A stretch of DNA of 41,513 nt from Archaeoglobales archaeon. Its GTDB lineage: Archaea; Halobacteriota; Archaeoglobi; Archaeoglobales; Archaeoglobaceae. Made by a program: the position numbers and the translations under genes. The number at the start of each line of letters is the position of its first letter. Positions within the stretch are counted from its first letter, which is position 1. The stretch is taken from assembly GCA_029984855.1 (NCBI GenBank), contig JARQZL010000037.1, positions 1-41,513 on the forward strand, written 5' to 3'. Of the stretch, positions 32,637 through 39,942 are shown piece after piece. The notes under the pieces were generated by a model. That model ran no database searches, had not been told where the DNA came from, and worked only from the letters and a program-made list of their open reading frames with translations.

Positions 32637-33089
32637 AACTTAAAGCTTACGTTTGAGAGAATATCAATATTTGCCCATCAATTTGTAAACAGCCTACTGC
32701 TTTTTCTGTAAGCAGATTCACTTTTCTGTCTCGCTCAGGGGCATGTCAACATAACCACCTCCAATAATTATAAAATGCTGCAAAGCTCTCCAACCAGATT
32801 CCTACAATAATTATTTAAAAATAAAACTATAGTACTACTCCTAACTTAGCTATACTTTGCAAGAGATTGTAAGAGCGTTAAACAAAAAGGAATTACGCCG
32901 GGTCGGACTACCTAAAACCTATTTCGAGTCCCTTTACAACTTCCAACTCAGTAGATTGCTACAGAACTTTATTAATTAGTTACATAATGTAATGTTAAGG
33001 GAACTTCTCAGGAGATGGAAAGTTTTCCAAAAGTTTCACAATTTGCCCTTCAAAATGTCGAAGAAATAATAAGAGAAATAATATAAAAG
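32637..33089. other. Junction region between host genes and virus-like element
   Basis: About 450 bp without a supported gene. It holds a 6-bp hairpin (CTGCTT/AAGCAG, 32697-32715). On the minus strand near 32760 a good GGAGGTGGTT is followed by an 8-codon dead frame (PLSETEK), which looks like the start of a lost gene. On the plus strand a 40-codon frame from a TTG at about 32860 (ELRRVGLPKTYFESLYNFQL) ends at about 32979. A 13-bp palindrome TTACATAATGTAA lies at 32980-32992, and a 23-codon frame starts at an ATG near 33013. They read like gene remnants, but I cannot name them. The left attachment site of the element should lie here; no tRNA is present. Confidence 0.4.
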
Positions 33090-33127
33090 AAAGATTTGTC
33101 TGGTAGGATATTACCCGACAAATCTTT
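33090..33127 (-). terminator. Strong hairpin after the viral operon
   Basis: A perfect 11-bp inverted repeat (AAAGATTTGTC and GACAAATCTTT) encloses a second nested stem (GGTA/TACC). It lies 5 bp beyond the stop of the ATPase gene. In the leftward transcript it is followed by A/T-rich sequence. It is the best candidate for the 3' end of the whole viral transcript. Confidence 0.6.
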
Positions 33128-33132
33128 AAAGA

Positions 33133-34140
33133 TTAGTCCTTCAGATAGCTCATTAACTGGGAGATATAACCCTGTGTACAGCCTAACCTTCTTGCAACTT
33201 CTGCCTGCCTTAAACCCTTATCTACCAACAGTTTAACGGCTCTTGCAAGCATCTCAAATTTCTTAGTTCCTGTATCCATAAAATATGCTGCAACATCTGA
33301 GTTGATTTTGCCAGTAAAATATAACCTCCCCCGTGGTCTCAAAAAACTCAAATCCTCCTCTACTATGTAGCTGTACTCTCTCAATGGATTGACTACCATA
33401 AACTGTCTCTCTGTAAGTCTTTTAACAGTCGAATCAATGGCTCTAAGTGTTTCAAACTCTAATTTTTTGCTTGGGCTCTCTGAAACTTTTTTAAAGATGG
33501 GCCACGCAAACTGCTTTCTTACATTAGGGTTTAACTCTGTTATACCCTGTGAAGACCCAACTATCCTTATCTGGTTACCTCTTAGCTCCTGTACTGCTAT
33601 AATAAGCTCATGTAGTAACATTCTCAATGGCTTGGGCAAATCTCTGCTACTTGGTGCTATCGTGTTTAGTTCGTCAATGCCTAACACCGCTGGTGTTTGT
33701 ATTCTATATTCAAACGCTCTGTCTATCACTGCGGTAAAAAATTCCTTCCAGATATTCAGAAAAACACCATAACGGTCTACATTTGCGGGCAGAACATGAT
33801 AAGGTATTGAAATAACGTTTATTTTGTCCCTATTGCAGCTATCCAGCATCTCATCAAAATCCGAACAACTAACAACTTCAACGTCTTCCATCTCTATCTC
33901 TTCCCTAATTTCAACCCCATCAAAAACAAATATTCTCAAAGGAGCTCTACCTACAAGCATTGAAAGTTCTGAGCCTTTGCCTACATCCCTAATTATGCAA
34001 TTAAAACCCTTTTCATAAAACCTGAGTAACAAATAATAGAGTAATGTAGTTTTACCACTTCCGGAAACTCCAAAAATGCAAGTATGCTGGTTTTCTGCAG
34101 TTGGTTCAAAGTATTTCTTAAACCAACCTTTACCTATCAT
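33133..34140 (-). CDS. Viral P-loop ATPase with C-terminal helix-turn-helix (VP8/Zot/HerA-like)
   Basis: 335 residues. Walker A GVSGSGKTT (24-32), Walker B AVLGIDELN (151-159, D156/E157) and a sensor-like Gln/Asn segment IRIVGSSQGITELNP (about 203-217) fit the FtsK/HerA/Zot branch, which pumps DNA or drives virion assembly. Pleolipovirus VP8 and inovirus Zot are possible counterparts. The last 35 residues form a clear helix-turn-helix (LRQAEVARRLGCTQGYISQL), which is unusual for these ATPases and suggests DNA binding or self-regulation. No TM segment. The ATG follows AGGGTGAAACA. Last gene of the operon. Confidence 0.85.
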   Translation of the reverse strand: MIGKGWFKKYFEPTAENQHTCIFGVSGSGKTTLLYYLLLRFYEKGFNCIIRDVGKGSELSMLVGRAPLRIFVFDGVEIREEIEMEDVEVVSCSDFDEMLDSCNRDKINVISIPYHVLPANVDRYGVFLNIWKEFFTAVIDRAFEYRIQTPAVLGIDELNTIAPSSRDLPKPLRMLLHELIIAVQELRGNQIRIVGSSQGITELNPNVRKQFAWPIFKKVSESPSKKLEFETLRAIDSTVKRLTERQFMVVNPLREYSYIVEEDLSFLRPRGRLYFTGKINSDVAAYFMDTGTKKFEMLARAVKLLVDKGLRQAEVARRLGCTQGYISQLMSYLKD

Positions 34141-34144
34141 TGTT

Positions 34145-34213
34145 TCACCCTGTGGGTTTCCCTCTGATGACTCTAACCTGCCTCGGTCTTAAGCCACTTA
34201 TGACATATCCCAT
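34145..34213 (-). CDS. 22-residue basic ORF in the viral operon
   Basis: A short frame (MGYVISGLRPRQVRVIRGKP, then TG) that starts inside the end of the preceding gene, 6 nt after GGGGG, and stops four bases before the ATPase ATG. It fills the only gap at this point in an operon where genes abut or overlap. Five Arg/Lys residues make it basic. Real translation is likely from spacing alone; the role is unknown. A translational relay for the ATPase is an alternative. Confidence 0.45.
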   Translation of the reverse strand: MGYVISGLRPRQVRVIRGKPTG

Positions 34214-34581
34214 GCTTTTCCCCCAAATACCTCATCTTTCTCATTTTTTTCATCAAATAAATCGTCTAAACTCAATTTAGTAAAATCAAAACTCAGAATA
34301 TCGTAATCCATACACAACTGAATCAGTTCATCCAGTATGTTAAATACTTCAGCGTCGTAATCTCCACAATATTGTTCCCTCCTTGGTGTATAATTTACTA
34401 AAAGCCCATCTACTCGTTCAATTAACTGATTTAAGGTTTCGCTCTCTTCTCCATTAAGCAATGATTTCACCATTCCCAACGTTACTCTCAATGTCCTAAT
34501 TCTTTTGCCCAAGCTATTTAAAAGATTTATAACGTAGATGTTCCGTCCTATCGCCATTATTAACTGCTTTTTACTCCTCAA
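34198..34581 (-). CDS. Viral hypothetical protein (127 aa)
   Basis: I recognise no family. Helical: a hydrophobic/basic N-terminal half (IMAIGRNIYVINLLNSLGKR) and a strongly acidic C-terminal half (DILSFDFTKLSLDDLFDEK). No signal peptide or long TM segment. The TTG at 34581 overlaps the upstream stop (TTGA); an ATG at 34557 is the alternative. Its acidic tail and position before the ATPase suggest an assembly or scaffolding partner, which is inference. Confidence 0.65.
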   Translation of the reverse strand: MRSKKQLIMAIGRNIYVINLLNSLGKRIRTLRVTLGMVKSLLNGEESETLNQLIERVDGLLVNYTPRREQYCGDYDAEVFNILDELIQLCMDYDILSFDFTKLSLDDLFDEKNEKDEVFGGKAWDMS

Positions 34582-34967
34582 TGCCCAGCCCCCATTAACA
34601 AATACAGCGCTATAATCGCTATAATCCCAAATATGACGTTTTTGTATCTCAAAATAAAACTCTCCTGTTCTCTCTTTTGCACCTCCTCAACCATAAACGG
34701 CTGATTTTTCTCAACCTTTGCATATTGTATGGTTCTCTTCAGAGTAGCTACTAATTCCTGCCTGCCCAACCTGTCCCTACTTGGAGACAGTTTAACGAAG
34801 TTATCTACAAACGCAACAATCAATGGTATTGGGAATTTGGAATTTATGGCTCTGATTATTGAAACAAACATTATCTGTTCTGGTGTCAAATCGTATAAAG
34901 CCTCATCCTGTGCAAGCTTTTCTTGAATGAGTCTAAGTTCTGCAAGCTCCGGGTCGCTGATGTTCAC
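34578..34967 (-). CDS. Viral protein with C-terminal membrane anchor (129 aa)
   Basis: The GTG at 34967 overlaps the stop of the upstream gene (GTGA) and follows GGGGGGCTGAT; the longer frame from 34997 lacks a ribosome site. The protein is mostly soluble helices (ISDPELAELRLIQEKLAQDE, IPLIVAFVDNFVKL), with one C-terminal TM segment (VIFGIIAIIALYLLMGAG). The topology is that of a tail-anchored protein facing the cytosol or virion interior. No homologue recognised. Confidence 0.7.
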   Translation of the reverse strand: MNISDPELAELRLIQEKLAQDEALYDLTPEQIMFVSIIRAINSKFPIPLIVAFVDNFVKLSPSRDRLGRQELVATLKRTIQYAKVEKNQPFMVEEVQKREQESFILRYKNVIFGIIAIIALYLLMGAGH

Positions 34968-35356
34968 AATATCAGCCCCCCAAATAAACCAACACAAAGA
35001 CCGATAACAAATGCTGCCACTGCCGTCTTTTTGCTAATCTCAAGCTTAAATACCGTTCTTATAAATCTGTCGTCAAACAGAGCCCCTACGGTATCCGGTG
35101 AAAGTCCACCTTCTGGTTTCCTTGGATCAAACGTTACGCCTGTATCTGTATCAACATAAAACACCATCTTCCAGCGCCTACTTCTCTCCGGTATGGGATC
35201 CGTAGCTATGACGTATTTTCTATCTCCAAAACTTTCATGTAAGAACCCATCCCTTGCCCTAAGCTTTTTTCTCTTCTGCGTACTTCCTTCAAAAATTATG
35301 CAGTCAAACTTTCCCGAGTAGTTTCTAAATCTTTCTAACTTTTCCTTTTCTTCCAT
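34964..35356 (-). CDS. Viral tail-anchored membrane protein (130 aa)
   Basis: A soluble beta-rich N-terminal part (residues 15-85, with IIFEGSTQKRKKLRARDGFL and MVFYVDTDTGVTFDP) and a C-terminal Gly-containing TM segment (AVAAFVIGLCVGLFGGLIL). No signal peptide, so the soluble part should stay inside. ATG after GAGGTGGAAAA. It lies between the large membrane protein and another tail-anchored protein; a position comparable to ORF7 of pleolipoviruses is possible. Function unknown. A 76-bp gap upstream holds two short open frames that I do not support. Confidence 0.7.
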   Translation of the reverse strand: MEEKEKLERFRNYSGKFDCIIFEGSTQKRKKLRARDGFLHESFGDRKYVIATDPIPERSRRWKMVFYVDTDTGVTFDPRKPEGGLSPDTVGALFDDRFIRTVFKLEISKKTAVAAFVIGLCVGLFGGLIL

Positions 35357-35432
35357 TTTTCCACCTCTTTGCTTTTTGAATCCCCGTTCCCATATCTATA
35401 GCCCAATATCTCCAGTTCAGCATACGAAACAC

Positions 35433-36386
35433 CTATAACGGTTTCAAAGCACTCACAACTGCAGCAAACATTTCAATAAGCTTGCTGATGAAATCGAGCA
35501 GGAATTCAAAGAGAGAGCGATGAGCATGGATGTACCTTCTCAGAAATGTGTAGAAATTTCTTGAAGTCCCGGCTGAATATGCAAGTACGAAGCTCTCAAA
35601 CAGCGTGAACGTAAGCAAACCGTTCTGGATAAATACCAAGTCGAAATAGTATAGCAAACCACTCACAGTTGTATAAAACATGCTGAATGCATCTATTAGC
35701 GTTGAAGCGTATGGCACATTCTGCCTTGCCCAGCCTATGGCTTCATTGATTGCGTTGCCTGTTTGATTTAAAATAGCTCCAAAGCCCAAGCCTCCACTTT
35801 CAACTATTTCATTCCACTCCTCATAGCTGCAATAATAAACCTCCAAGTGAGCTTCTTCCGTTGAAGCAAAGCTGACATGGCTAAAAACAATGTACTGATC
35901 TAAAGGAAAGTCTACGCATTTGCCAAATGAGGTTACCTCAGCCTGAAGGGGATTAAGGTAGACGTACACATCGAGTTCCAAGGGGGCATCGGGCTCTTCG
36001 GCATAATACTGTACCTTTATATCATAATCGTTGAATCCTACTTGCAGTGTTTTTAACTCTTCTGAAACTGTCGTTCCGTTGGGATAGGTCAAGTTGATGT
36101 AGAAATGCTTCCATGCCCCCCATACTCCTTCTTCTCTTGCCTTCACTTCAAGTAAGTAGTGTTCTCCAAAAGCATTCAGATCAAAGGTCTGCGTACTCCA
36201 GTTCTCATGATAGATTATGTCGTTGGCGTATACGCTAAATATAACATAACCTTCTTGGACTGCATAGTTACCCGCTGTAACTCTGCCCAAATCCACCTGA
36301 TCGTATGCACTGGCAGCTCCGGTTAAGCCAATCGTTATGGATAAAAGAATTATGCATCTGATTAGCCTGCCTATCCCCCTGTTCAT
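35433..36386 (-). CDS. Viral secreted/membrane protein (317 aa)
   Basis: A signal peptide (LIRCIILLSITIGLTGAASA, cleavage near residue 27) is followed by a beta-rich ectodomain with Tyr/Trp and sequons (HENWSTQTFDLNAFGEHYLL, FYINLTYPNGT). A Cys pair (C at FGKCVDF and YYCSYE) may form a disulfide. The last 110 residues hold two hydrophobic segments (FSMFYTTVSGLLYYFDLVFI and FTLFESFVLAYSAG) and an amphipathic C-terminal helix. Its ribosome site GGAGGAG lies in the poly-Arg end of the spike gene, six bases away. Placed like ORF6 of pleolipoviruses, downstream of the spike. Role unknown. Confidence 0.75.
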   Translation of the reverse strand: MNRGIGRLIRCIILLSITIGLTGAASAYDQVDLGRVTAGNYAVQEGYVIFSVYANDIIYHENWSTQTFDLNAFGEHYLLEVKAREEGVWGAWKHFYINLTYPNGTTVSEELKTLQVGFNDYDIKVQYYAEEPDAPLELDVYVYLNPLQAEVTSFGKCVDFPLDQYIVFSHVSFASTEEAHLEVYYCSYEEWNEIVESGGLGFGAILNQTGNAINEAIGWARQNVPYASTLIDAFSMFYTTVSGLLYYFDLVFIQNGLLTFTLFESFVLAYSAGTSRNFYTFLRRYIHAHRSLFEFLLDFISKLIEMFAAVVSALKPL

Positions 36387-36391
36387 CTTGT

Positions 36392-38209
36392 TTATCTCCT
36401 CCTTCTACCCAGTGTTCTGGTTATCATGCTAAGAAAGCTCATTACCGCAACGAGAACCGCAAGGTTGACGAGGGTTGGAGCATTTGAGTAGAGGGTATCA
36501 ATAGCCCTGTTCAGTGATTCCTGTTGCGAAGTTGTTGGCTGATATGTGTTTCCCGCTCCTCCTGTCTCTATCCCCCCTGATTCTCCTGCCGTTCCTGTTG
36601 GTGTTGGAGTTATGTAGATCTCAGTAAGCGTTACTTCAACGAGCACAGGATCAATCCCAACTTCCACAGTTCCACTTACACTCGCATAACCTGAAGCCTG
36701 AACAATGTATGCATAGCTGCCATTTTTAGCAACTTCAAAGTATGCATAGCCTTGCTGGTTTGTAAGCCTTGTAGTACCGTAAAGTGTCACAGCAGCCCCG
36801 CTCACAGGATAGCCGAGCGAGTTCTTAACCAAAAAGCTGGCAATCGTATTATTTACCTCATCCGAGGGAGTTACAACCGGTGCAAGCTCAACATAGATGG
36901 TGTATATATCCTGATCAGACCCGACGTATATCTCTCCACTCGCATCGATGTAACCAGTCTTTGACGCCTGCCAGACATAGGTTTTCCATCTGTCTACCTG
37001 GTAGACTTTCTCGTAATCATAAGTTCCAGAATCAATGGTTGTTCCGTTACAGCTGAGCGTAAAGTTAACTCCTGGAATCAAAGCGTTCTGTTTTGCATCA
37101 AAGAAGTAGAAATGCAGCTCAGCCTGCGTTATCTGTGGATAAAAACGTATGTAAATGTCCTGATCGCTTGCAACATCAAATATTGTTCCGCTAACACCCT
37201 CTATCTCCAGTTCAGACTGAAATCCCTCTTTAGATGCTGTGTATACAACCGTCGAGTTTACCGGGACAGCTAAGATGAAGCCTGAATCAACGGTTTGATT
37301 GACATGATTAACGAGCACGCCACCGCTGTAAACGTAAGCGTCCAGCAGTACATCATTCAATGCAAATCCAGTTTCGTTGTTTATGAAGTAGAAACACAGC
37401 CTCCTCGTTTCCTGCTCCAGAGGATAAAAGTAGATTGTAACGGATTTGTCGGTATCAGCATAGATATATAGACTATATCCCTGCTTCTCCAAATCTGACT
37501 CATAACCTGCCTTGCTCGCTTCGTAAACGAGAATTGTTGAGTTAGGATAAACTGTCACAACATCCCCACTGTTGAACGTGTTTACGTAATCTACACCGTC
37601 TACAGAATAGTTGAGTGTTACGTTGTTGAGCGGTTGCTCAGTTGTTGCATCAACGAAATTAAACTGGATATCATAGGCCGCTGCAAGAGCTGAAACATCA
37701 TCAACATATAGACTATCTGACACCCCGCTGGTTGCAGTTAGGCTTCCCGCATACTGAAAAGTTACTGTGCTCTGGCCTGTCCATCCAGACACATTCAGAT
37801 CTATTAAAGTCCAAGCTGTATATGCTGCTGTTGTGCTAAATACAGACGTTCCATTTATCAAAACCTTAAATGTGAAAGTTCCTCCCGCAACATCTGAGGT
37901 ATCACTTGGTTTGTAGAGGTAAAAAGTCAGGTTTGACACTCCTGAAAGATCTATACTCTGGCTGATGGATGTTGACACTCCTTCATTATTGTCTCCTCCA
38001 GCCTGCAAACAAGCGCTGTAATTCCCATCATATTTATATGCCGTAGTGACAGACGGATTTACGACAGAGGCTGAATCTGTATAAGTCGACCATCCCGTAA
38101 AATTTCCAGTTTCAAAACCTCCATTCGTTACCTGCTCTATTGCTCCCGCTGATGCTGTCTGAATGGCAAGCATCAAACATACCATTACAAAAATCAGCCT
38201 TAATTTCAT
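36392..38209 (-). CDS. Spike-like membrane-anchored surface protein (605 aa)
   Basis: Signal peptide at residues 1-21 (VMVCLMLAIQTASAGA). Residues 25-175 resemble a carbohydrate-binding jelly roll (VTNGGFETGNFTGWSTY, LYVDDVSALAA). Four tandem beta-sandwich repeats of PEGA/Ig type follow, each ending in a similar turn: YEASKAGYES, YTASKEGFQS, WQASKTGYID and VQASGYASVS. A Pro/Thr/Gly stalk (about 540-575) leads to one TM segment (NLAVLVAVMSFLSMI) and a tail ending RTLGRRRR. Many N-glycosylation sequons. The topology equals that of viral spike proteins such as pleolipovirus VP4. It overlaps the upstream gene by ATGA. A receptor-binding role is inference. Confidence 0.82.
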   Translation of the reverse strand: MKLRLIFVMVCLMLAIQTASAGAIEQVTNGGFETGNFTGWSTYTDSASVVNPSVTTAYKYDGNYSACLQAGGDNNEGVSTSISQSIDLSGVSNLTFYLYKPSDTSDVAGGTFTFKVLINGTSVFSTTAAYTAWTLIDLNVSGWTGQSTVTFQYAGSLTATSGVSDSLYVDDVSALAAAYDIQFNFVDATTEQPLNNVTLNYSVDGVDYVNTFNSGDVVTVYPNSTILVYEASKAGYESDLEKQGYSLYIYADTDKSVTIYFYPLEQETRRLCFYFINNETGFALNDVLLDAYVYSGGVLVNHVNQTVDSGFILAVPVNSTVVYTASKEGFQSELEIEGVSGTIFDVASDQDIYIRFYPQITQAELHFYFFDAKQNALIPGVNFTLSCNGTTIDSGTYDYEKVYQVDRWKTYVWQASKTGYIDASGEIYVGSDQDIYTIYVELAPVVTPSDEVNNTIASFLVKNSLGYPVSGAAVTLYGTTRLTNQQGYAYFEVAKNGSYAYIVQASGYASVSGTVEVGIDPVLVEVTLTEIYITPTPTGTAGESGGIETGGAGNTYQPTTSQQESLNRAIDTLYSNAPTLVNLAVLVAVMSFLSMITRTLGRRRR

Positions 38210-38517
38210 GAGTATCCCCCCAGAATGTTTAAAACATTGTTTAGAACTATTCCAGCACTAAAGCCCGTGAAAAATAACATAGTTTTCAATGCAAACTCCT
38301 TGTTTTTGCCATAAACCCATACTGCCGTTAAACACACAAATAAAGCACCAAGCAATTTAGCCTGCAGTACATCGATATTCAAACAGTCGAGAACAAAATT
38401 GCTCTCATAACAACCTTTGTCTAAAGCCACATAGGTTGTTAAGTTGTCTAAATACACAAAATTTAGAACGAAAATAAGCAACAGTAATGCAAAAACAATC
38501 CTATCTTCTTCGATCAT
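38206..38517 (-). CDS. Four-TM viral membrane protein (VP3-like / DUF5658-like)
   Basis: About 103 residues from the ATG at 38517, which is spaced from AAGGAGAG; the ATG at 38532 lies before that site. Four hydrophobic segments are visible: IVFALLLLIFVLNFVYL, LLGALFVCLTAVWVY, TMLFFTGFSAGIVL and a shorter one. The motif YLDNLTTYVALDKGCYESN resembles archaeal DUF5658 proteins. It sits directly before the spike gene, the place of the internal membrane protein VP3 in pleolipoviruses, and is similar in topology. Sequence-level homology to VP3 is not something I can show. Confidence 0.68.
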   Translation of the reverse strand: MIEEDRIVFALLLLIFVLNFVYLDNLTTYVALDKGCYESNFVLDCLNIDVLQAKLLGALFVCLTAVWVYGKNKEFALKTMLFFTGFSAGIVLNNVLNILGGYS

Positions 38518-38536
38518 AAACTCTCCTTCCATCAGA

Positions 38537-38701
38537 TTAGTCCCTCCTTTTTGAATGTTTAACCCTGTGCAGTCTGCCTCTAATGCTAACCTTCACGTGG
38601 CCAGATGTTCTTTCAAAAACGCCGTGAATGTGTCCATAAGCCAGCCATTTTCTGTATGCCTTCTTACTCCTGAAATTCATCTTTTTTATTTTTCTTCCCA
38701 T
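38537..38701 (-). CDS. Small basic protein (54 aa)
   Basis: ATG at 38701 with GAGGTGATAA just upstream; stop at 38537. The peptide starts MGRKIKKMNFRSKKAYRKWL, continues AYGHIHGVFERTSGHVKVSI and ends HRVKHSKRRD. About one third of residues are Lys or Arg, with four His. The layout is that of a short nucleic-acid-binding protein, a kind often seen in archaeal viruses and plasmids. Spacing (5 bp to the upstream stop) supports it as a gene. Role unknown; genome condensation is possible. Confidence 0.75.
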   Translation of the reverse strand: MGRKIKKMNFRSKKAYRKWLAYGHIHGVFERTSGHVKVSIRGRLHRVKHSKRRD

Positions 38702-38706
38702 ATTTA

Positions 38707-39057
38707 TCACCTCAACACTCTTGTAATTAAATAACCAGTTCCAATAATAACCATGGCAAAAAGCAAATACGACAACACAGCAGGAGTTAAGGTTTTAAAG
38801 AGCTCAAGAGCATTTAACGGGTTTGTGAACCATACCTGCTCAGACGGCTTTAAAATGAAAATATAACTGCCAGAAGAGTTAAGAGATACTGTGTCCGTCG
38901 TGTTGTATTCTCCTATCAGACCTCCTGTGCTATTGTAGATCAGAATTTTAACACCTTTCTGAATGTTCAGATCGCCGAAGGTTATGGTTACAGCGTTAGC
39001 GGGTACTGTTGAAATCAAAATTAAAACTAATAAAAATAAAAAGTAAATCTTTCGCAA
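38707..39057 (-). CDS. Viral signal-peptide/TM protein (116 aa)
   Basis: Signal peptide IYFLFLLVLILISTVPANA (cleavage after ANA), a beta-rich ectodomain of about 60 residues with three sequons (YNSTGG, YNTTDT, LNSSGS), one TM segment (LSYLLFAMVIIGTGYLI) and a basic end TRVLR. The same type I topology as its two upstream neighbours, but without their shared C-terminal motif. Probably a minor virion surface protein. Start ATG; 4-bp gap to the upstream gene. Confidence 0.72.
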   Translation of the reverse strand: MRKIYFLFLLVLILISTVPANAVTITFGDLNIQKGVKILIYNSTGGLIGEYNTTDTVSLNSSGSYIFILKPSEQVWFTNPLNALELFKTLTPAVLSYLLFAMVIIGTGYLITRVLR

Positions 39058-39061
39058 ACTC

Positions 39062-39571
39062 TTACCTCCTCAGAAACTTGAATGTGTCCCCTATTGCACC
39101 AAGCAAGCTATCAAAGAGGCCAACTAAGAAACCAACTGTAATAAGCAGCAGAACTACTGGCACTATTGCAATTACAAGGTTTCCAATGCCTGGCATTAGA
39201 TTTGTTATTCCACCAATCACTTCAACTCCGAGGAACTGCCAGATGGTGTAGGTTGTTGCAGTATTGTTTACCCACGTTGAATAAACTCCTTCAACATCAC
39301 TCCATACTCTCAAGCTTATCGTATGTGTAGTTCCTGGTTCCAAACCCGTTGCTGTATATGACTCTCCCGTTGTATTGGCTACATGAACGCCATCTATCCA
39401 TACCTCTGTCAGCGTGTAGTTTACTGCTGGATTAGTCCATGTCCACGTTATGTAATTCAGTCCTTTTTCCGAAACCTGCAGGTTGCTGACCGGATCCACT
39501 GCCAATGCTGGAACTGTAATTAGACTCAATAAAATAAACAGACAGAGAGCTCTTGAAATTCTATGTTTCAC
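39062..39571 (-). CDS. Coat-like membrane protein with fibronectin-III ectodomain (169 aa)
   Basis: Signal peptide (LCLFILLSLITVPALA), then a fibronectin type III domain at about 28-108: VSNLQVSEKGLNYITWTWTN, LEPGTTHTISLRVWSD, VYSTWVNNTATT. The last 50 residues (LMPGIGNLVIAIVPVVLLL, then GLFDSLLGAIGDTFKFLRR) are a close copy of the end of the next upstream gene. This looks like a display version of a coat protein: the same membrane module with an adhesive head. Its role as a minor structural or receptor-binding protein is inference. Confidence 0.8.
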   Translation of the reverse strand: MKHRISRALCLFILLSLITVPALAVDPVSNLQVSEKGLNYITWTWTNPAVNYTLTEVWIDGVHVANTTGESYTATGLEPGTTHTISLRVWSDVEGVYSTWVNNTATTYTIWQFLGVEVIGGITNLMPGIGNLVIAIVPVVLLLITVGFLVGLFDSLLGAIGDTFKFLRR

Positions 39572-39576
39572 TCACC

Positions 39577-39942
39577 TCACCTTCCAAACATCCTGAATGC
39601 ATCCCTTATAGCCCCTATGATCGAATCGAAGAGTCCAACAACAAAACCAACCACGATCAACAGCAGAATTATTGGCACCACTGCAATTACGAGATTTCCG
39701 ACGCTCGGCATCAGATCTCCAACGCCACCAATCATGTCTCCAAGCGCCGTCCAGTTCACTGAATAATTCAAATCCGCTGCAGCAGCAGGAGTCACTGAAC
39801 CCACATAGGTACCAATGGCAGTCCATATACCAAACAAGACCATTGCTGCCCTCTGTAGTTCCTTTTTATTCTTCTTAATCCACCTACTCAACCGCCTTGC
39901 GTACATTGAAAACAGAGAATAGTCTTCAAGTATATAAACCAT
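39577..39942 (-). CDS. Coat-like small membrane protein (121 aa precursor)
   Basis: The ATG at 39942 shares a base with the Rep stop (TAATG); an ATG at 39906 would shorten the leader. A basic N-region (RRLSRWIKKNKKEL) precedes a signal segment (VLFGIWTAIGTYVGSVTP) with cleavage near AAAA-D. The mature protein would be about 65 residues: a short polar part, LMPSVGNLVIAVVPIILLL membrane core, and a basic end IGAIRDAFRMFGR. Size and layout are those of a major coat or matrix protein (compare inovirus pVIII or small fusellovirus capsid proteins). The C-terminal 50 residues are repeated in the next gene. Probably the most abundant virion protein. Confidence 0.75.
   Translation of the reverse strand: MVYILEDYSLFSMYARRLSRWIKKNKKELQRAAMVLFGIWTAIGTYVGSVTPAAAADLNYSVNWTALGDMIGGVGDLMPSVGNLVIAVVPIILLLIVVGFVVGLFDSIIGAIRDAFRMFGR

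Noticed and set aside
32740-32790. Gene start with good GGAGGTGG ribosome site
   Set aside because: The frames after it stop within 5-8 codons; at most a remnant.
35325-35432. Short minus-strand frames in the 76-bp gap (a 32-codon frame starting MLNWRYWAIDMG and a second frame containing SYAELEILGYRYGNGDS)
   Set aside because: They overlap each other and the next gene, start codons and ribosome sites conflict, and I cannot choose one on sequence alone.
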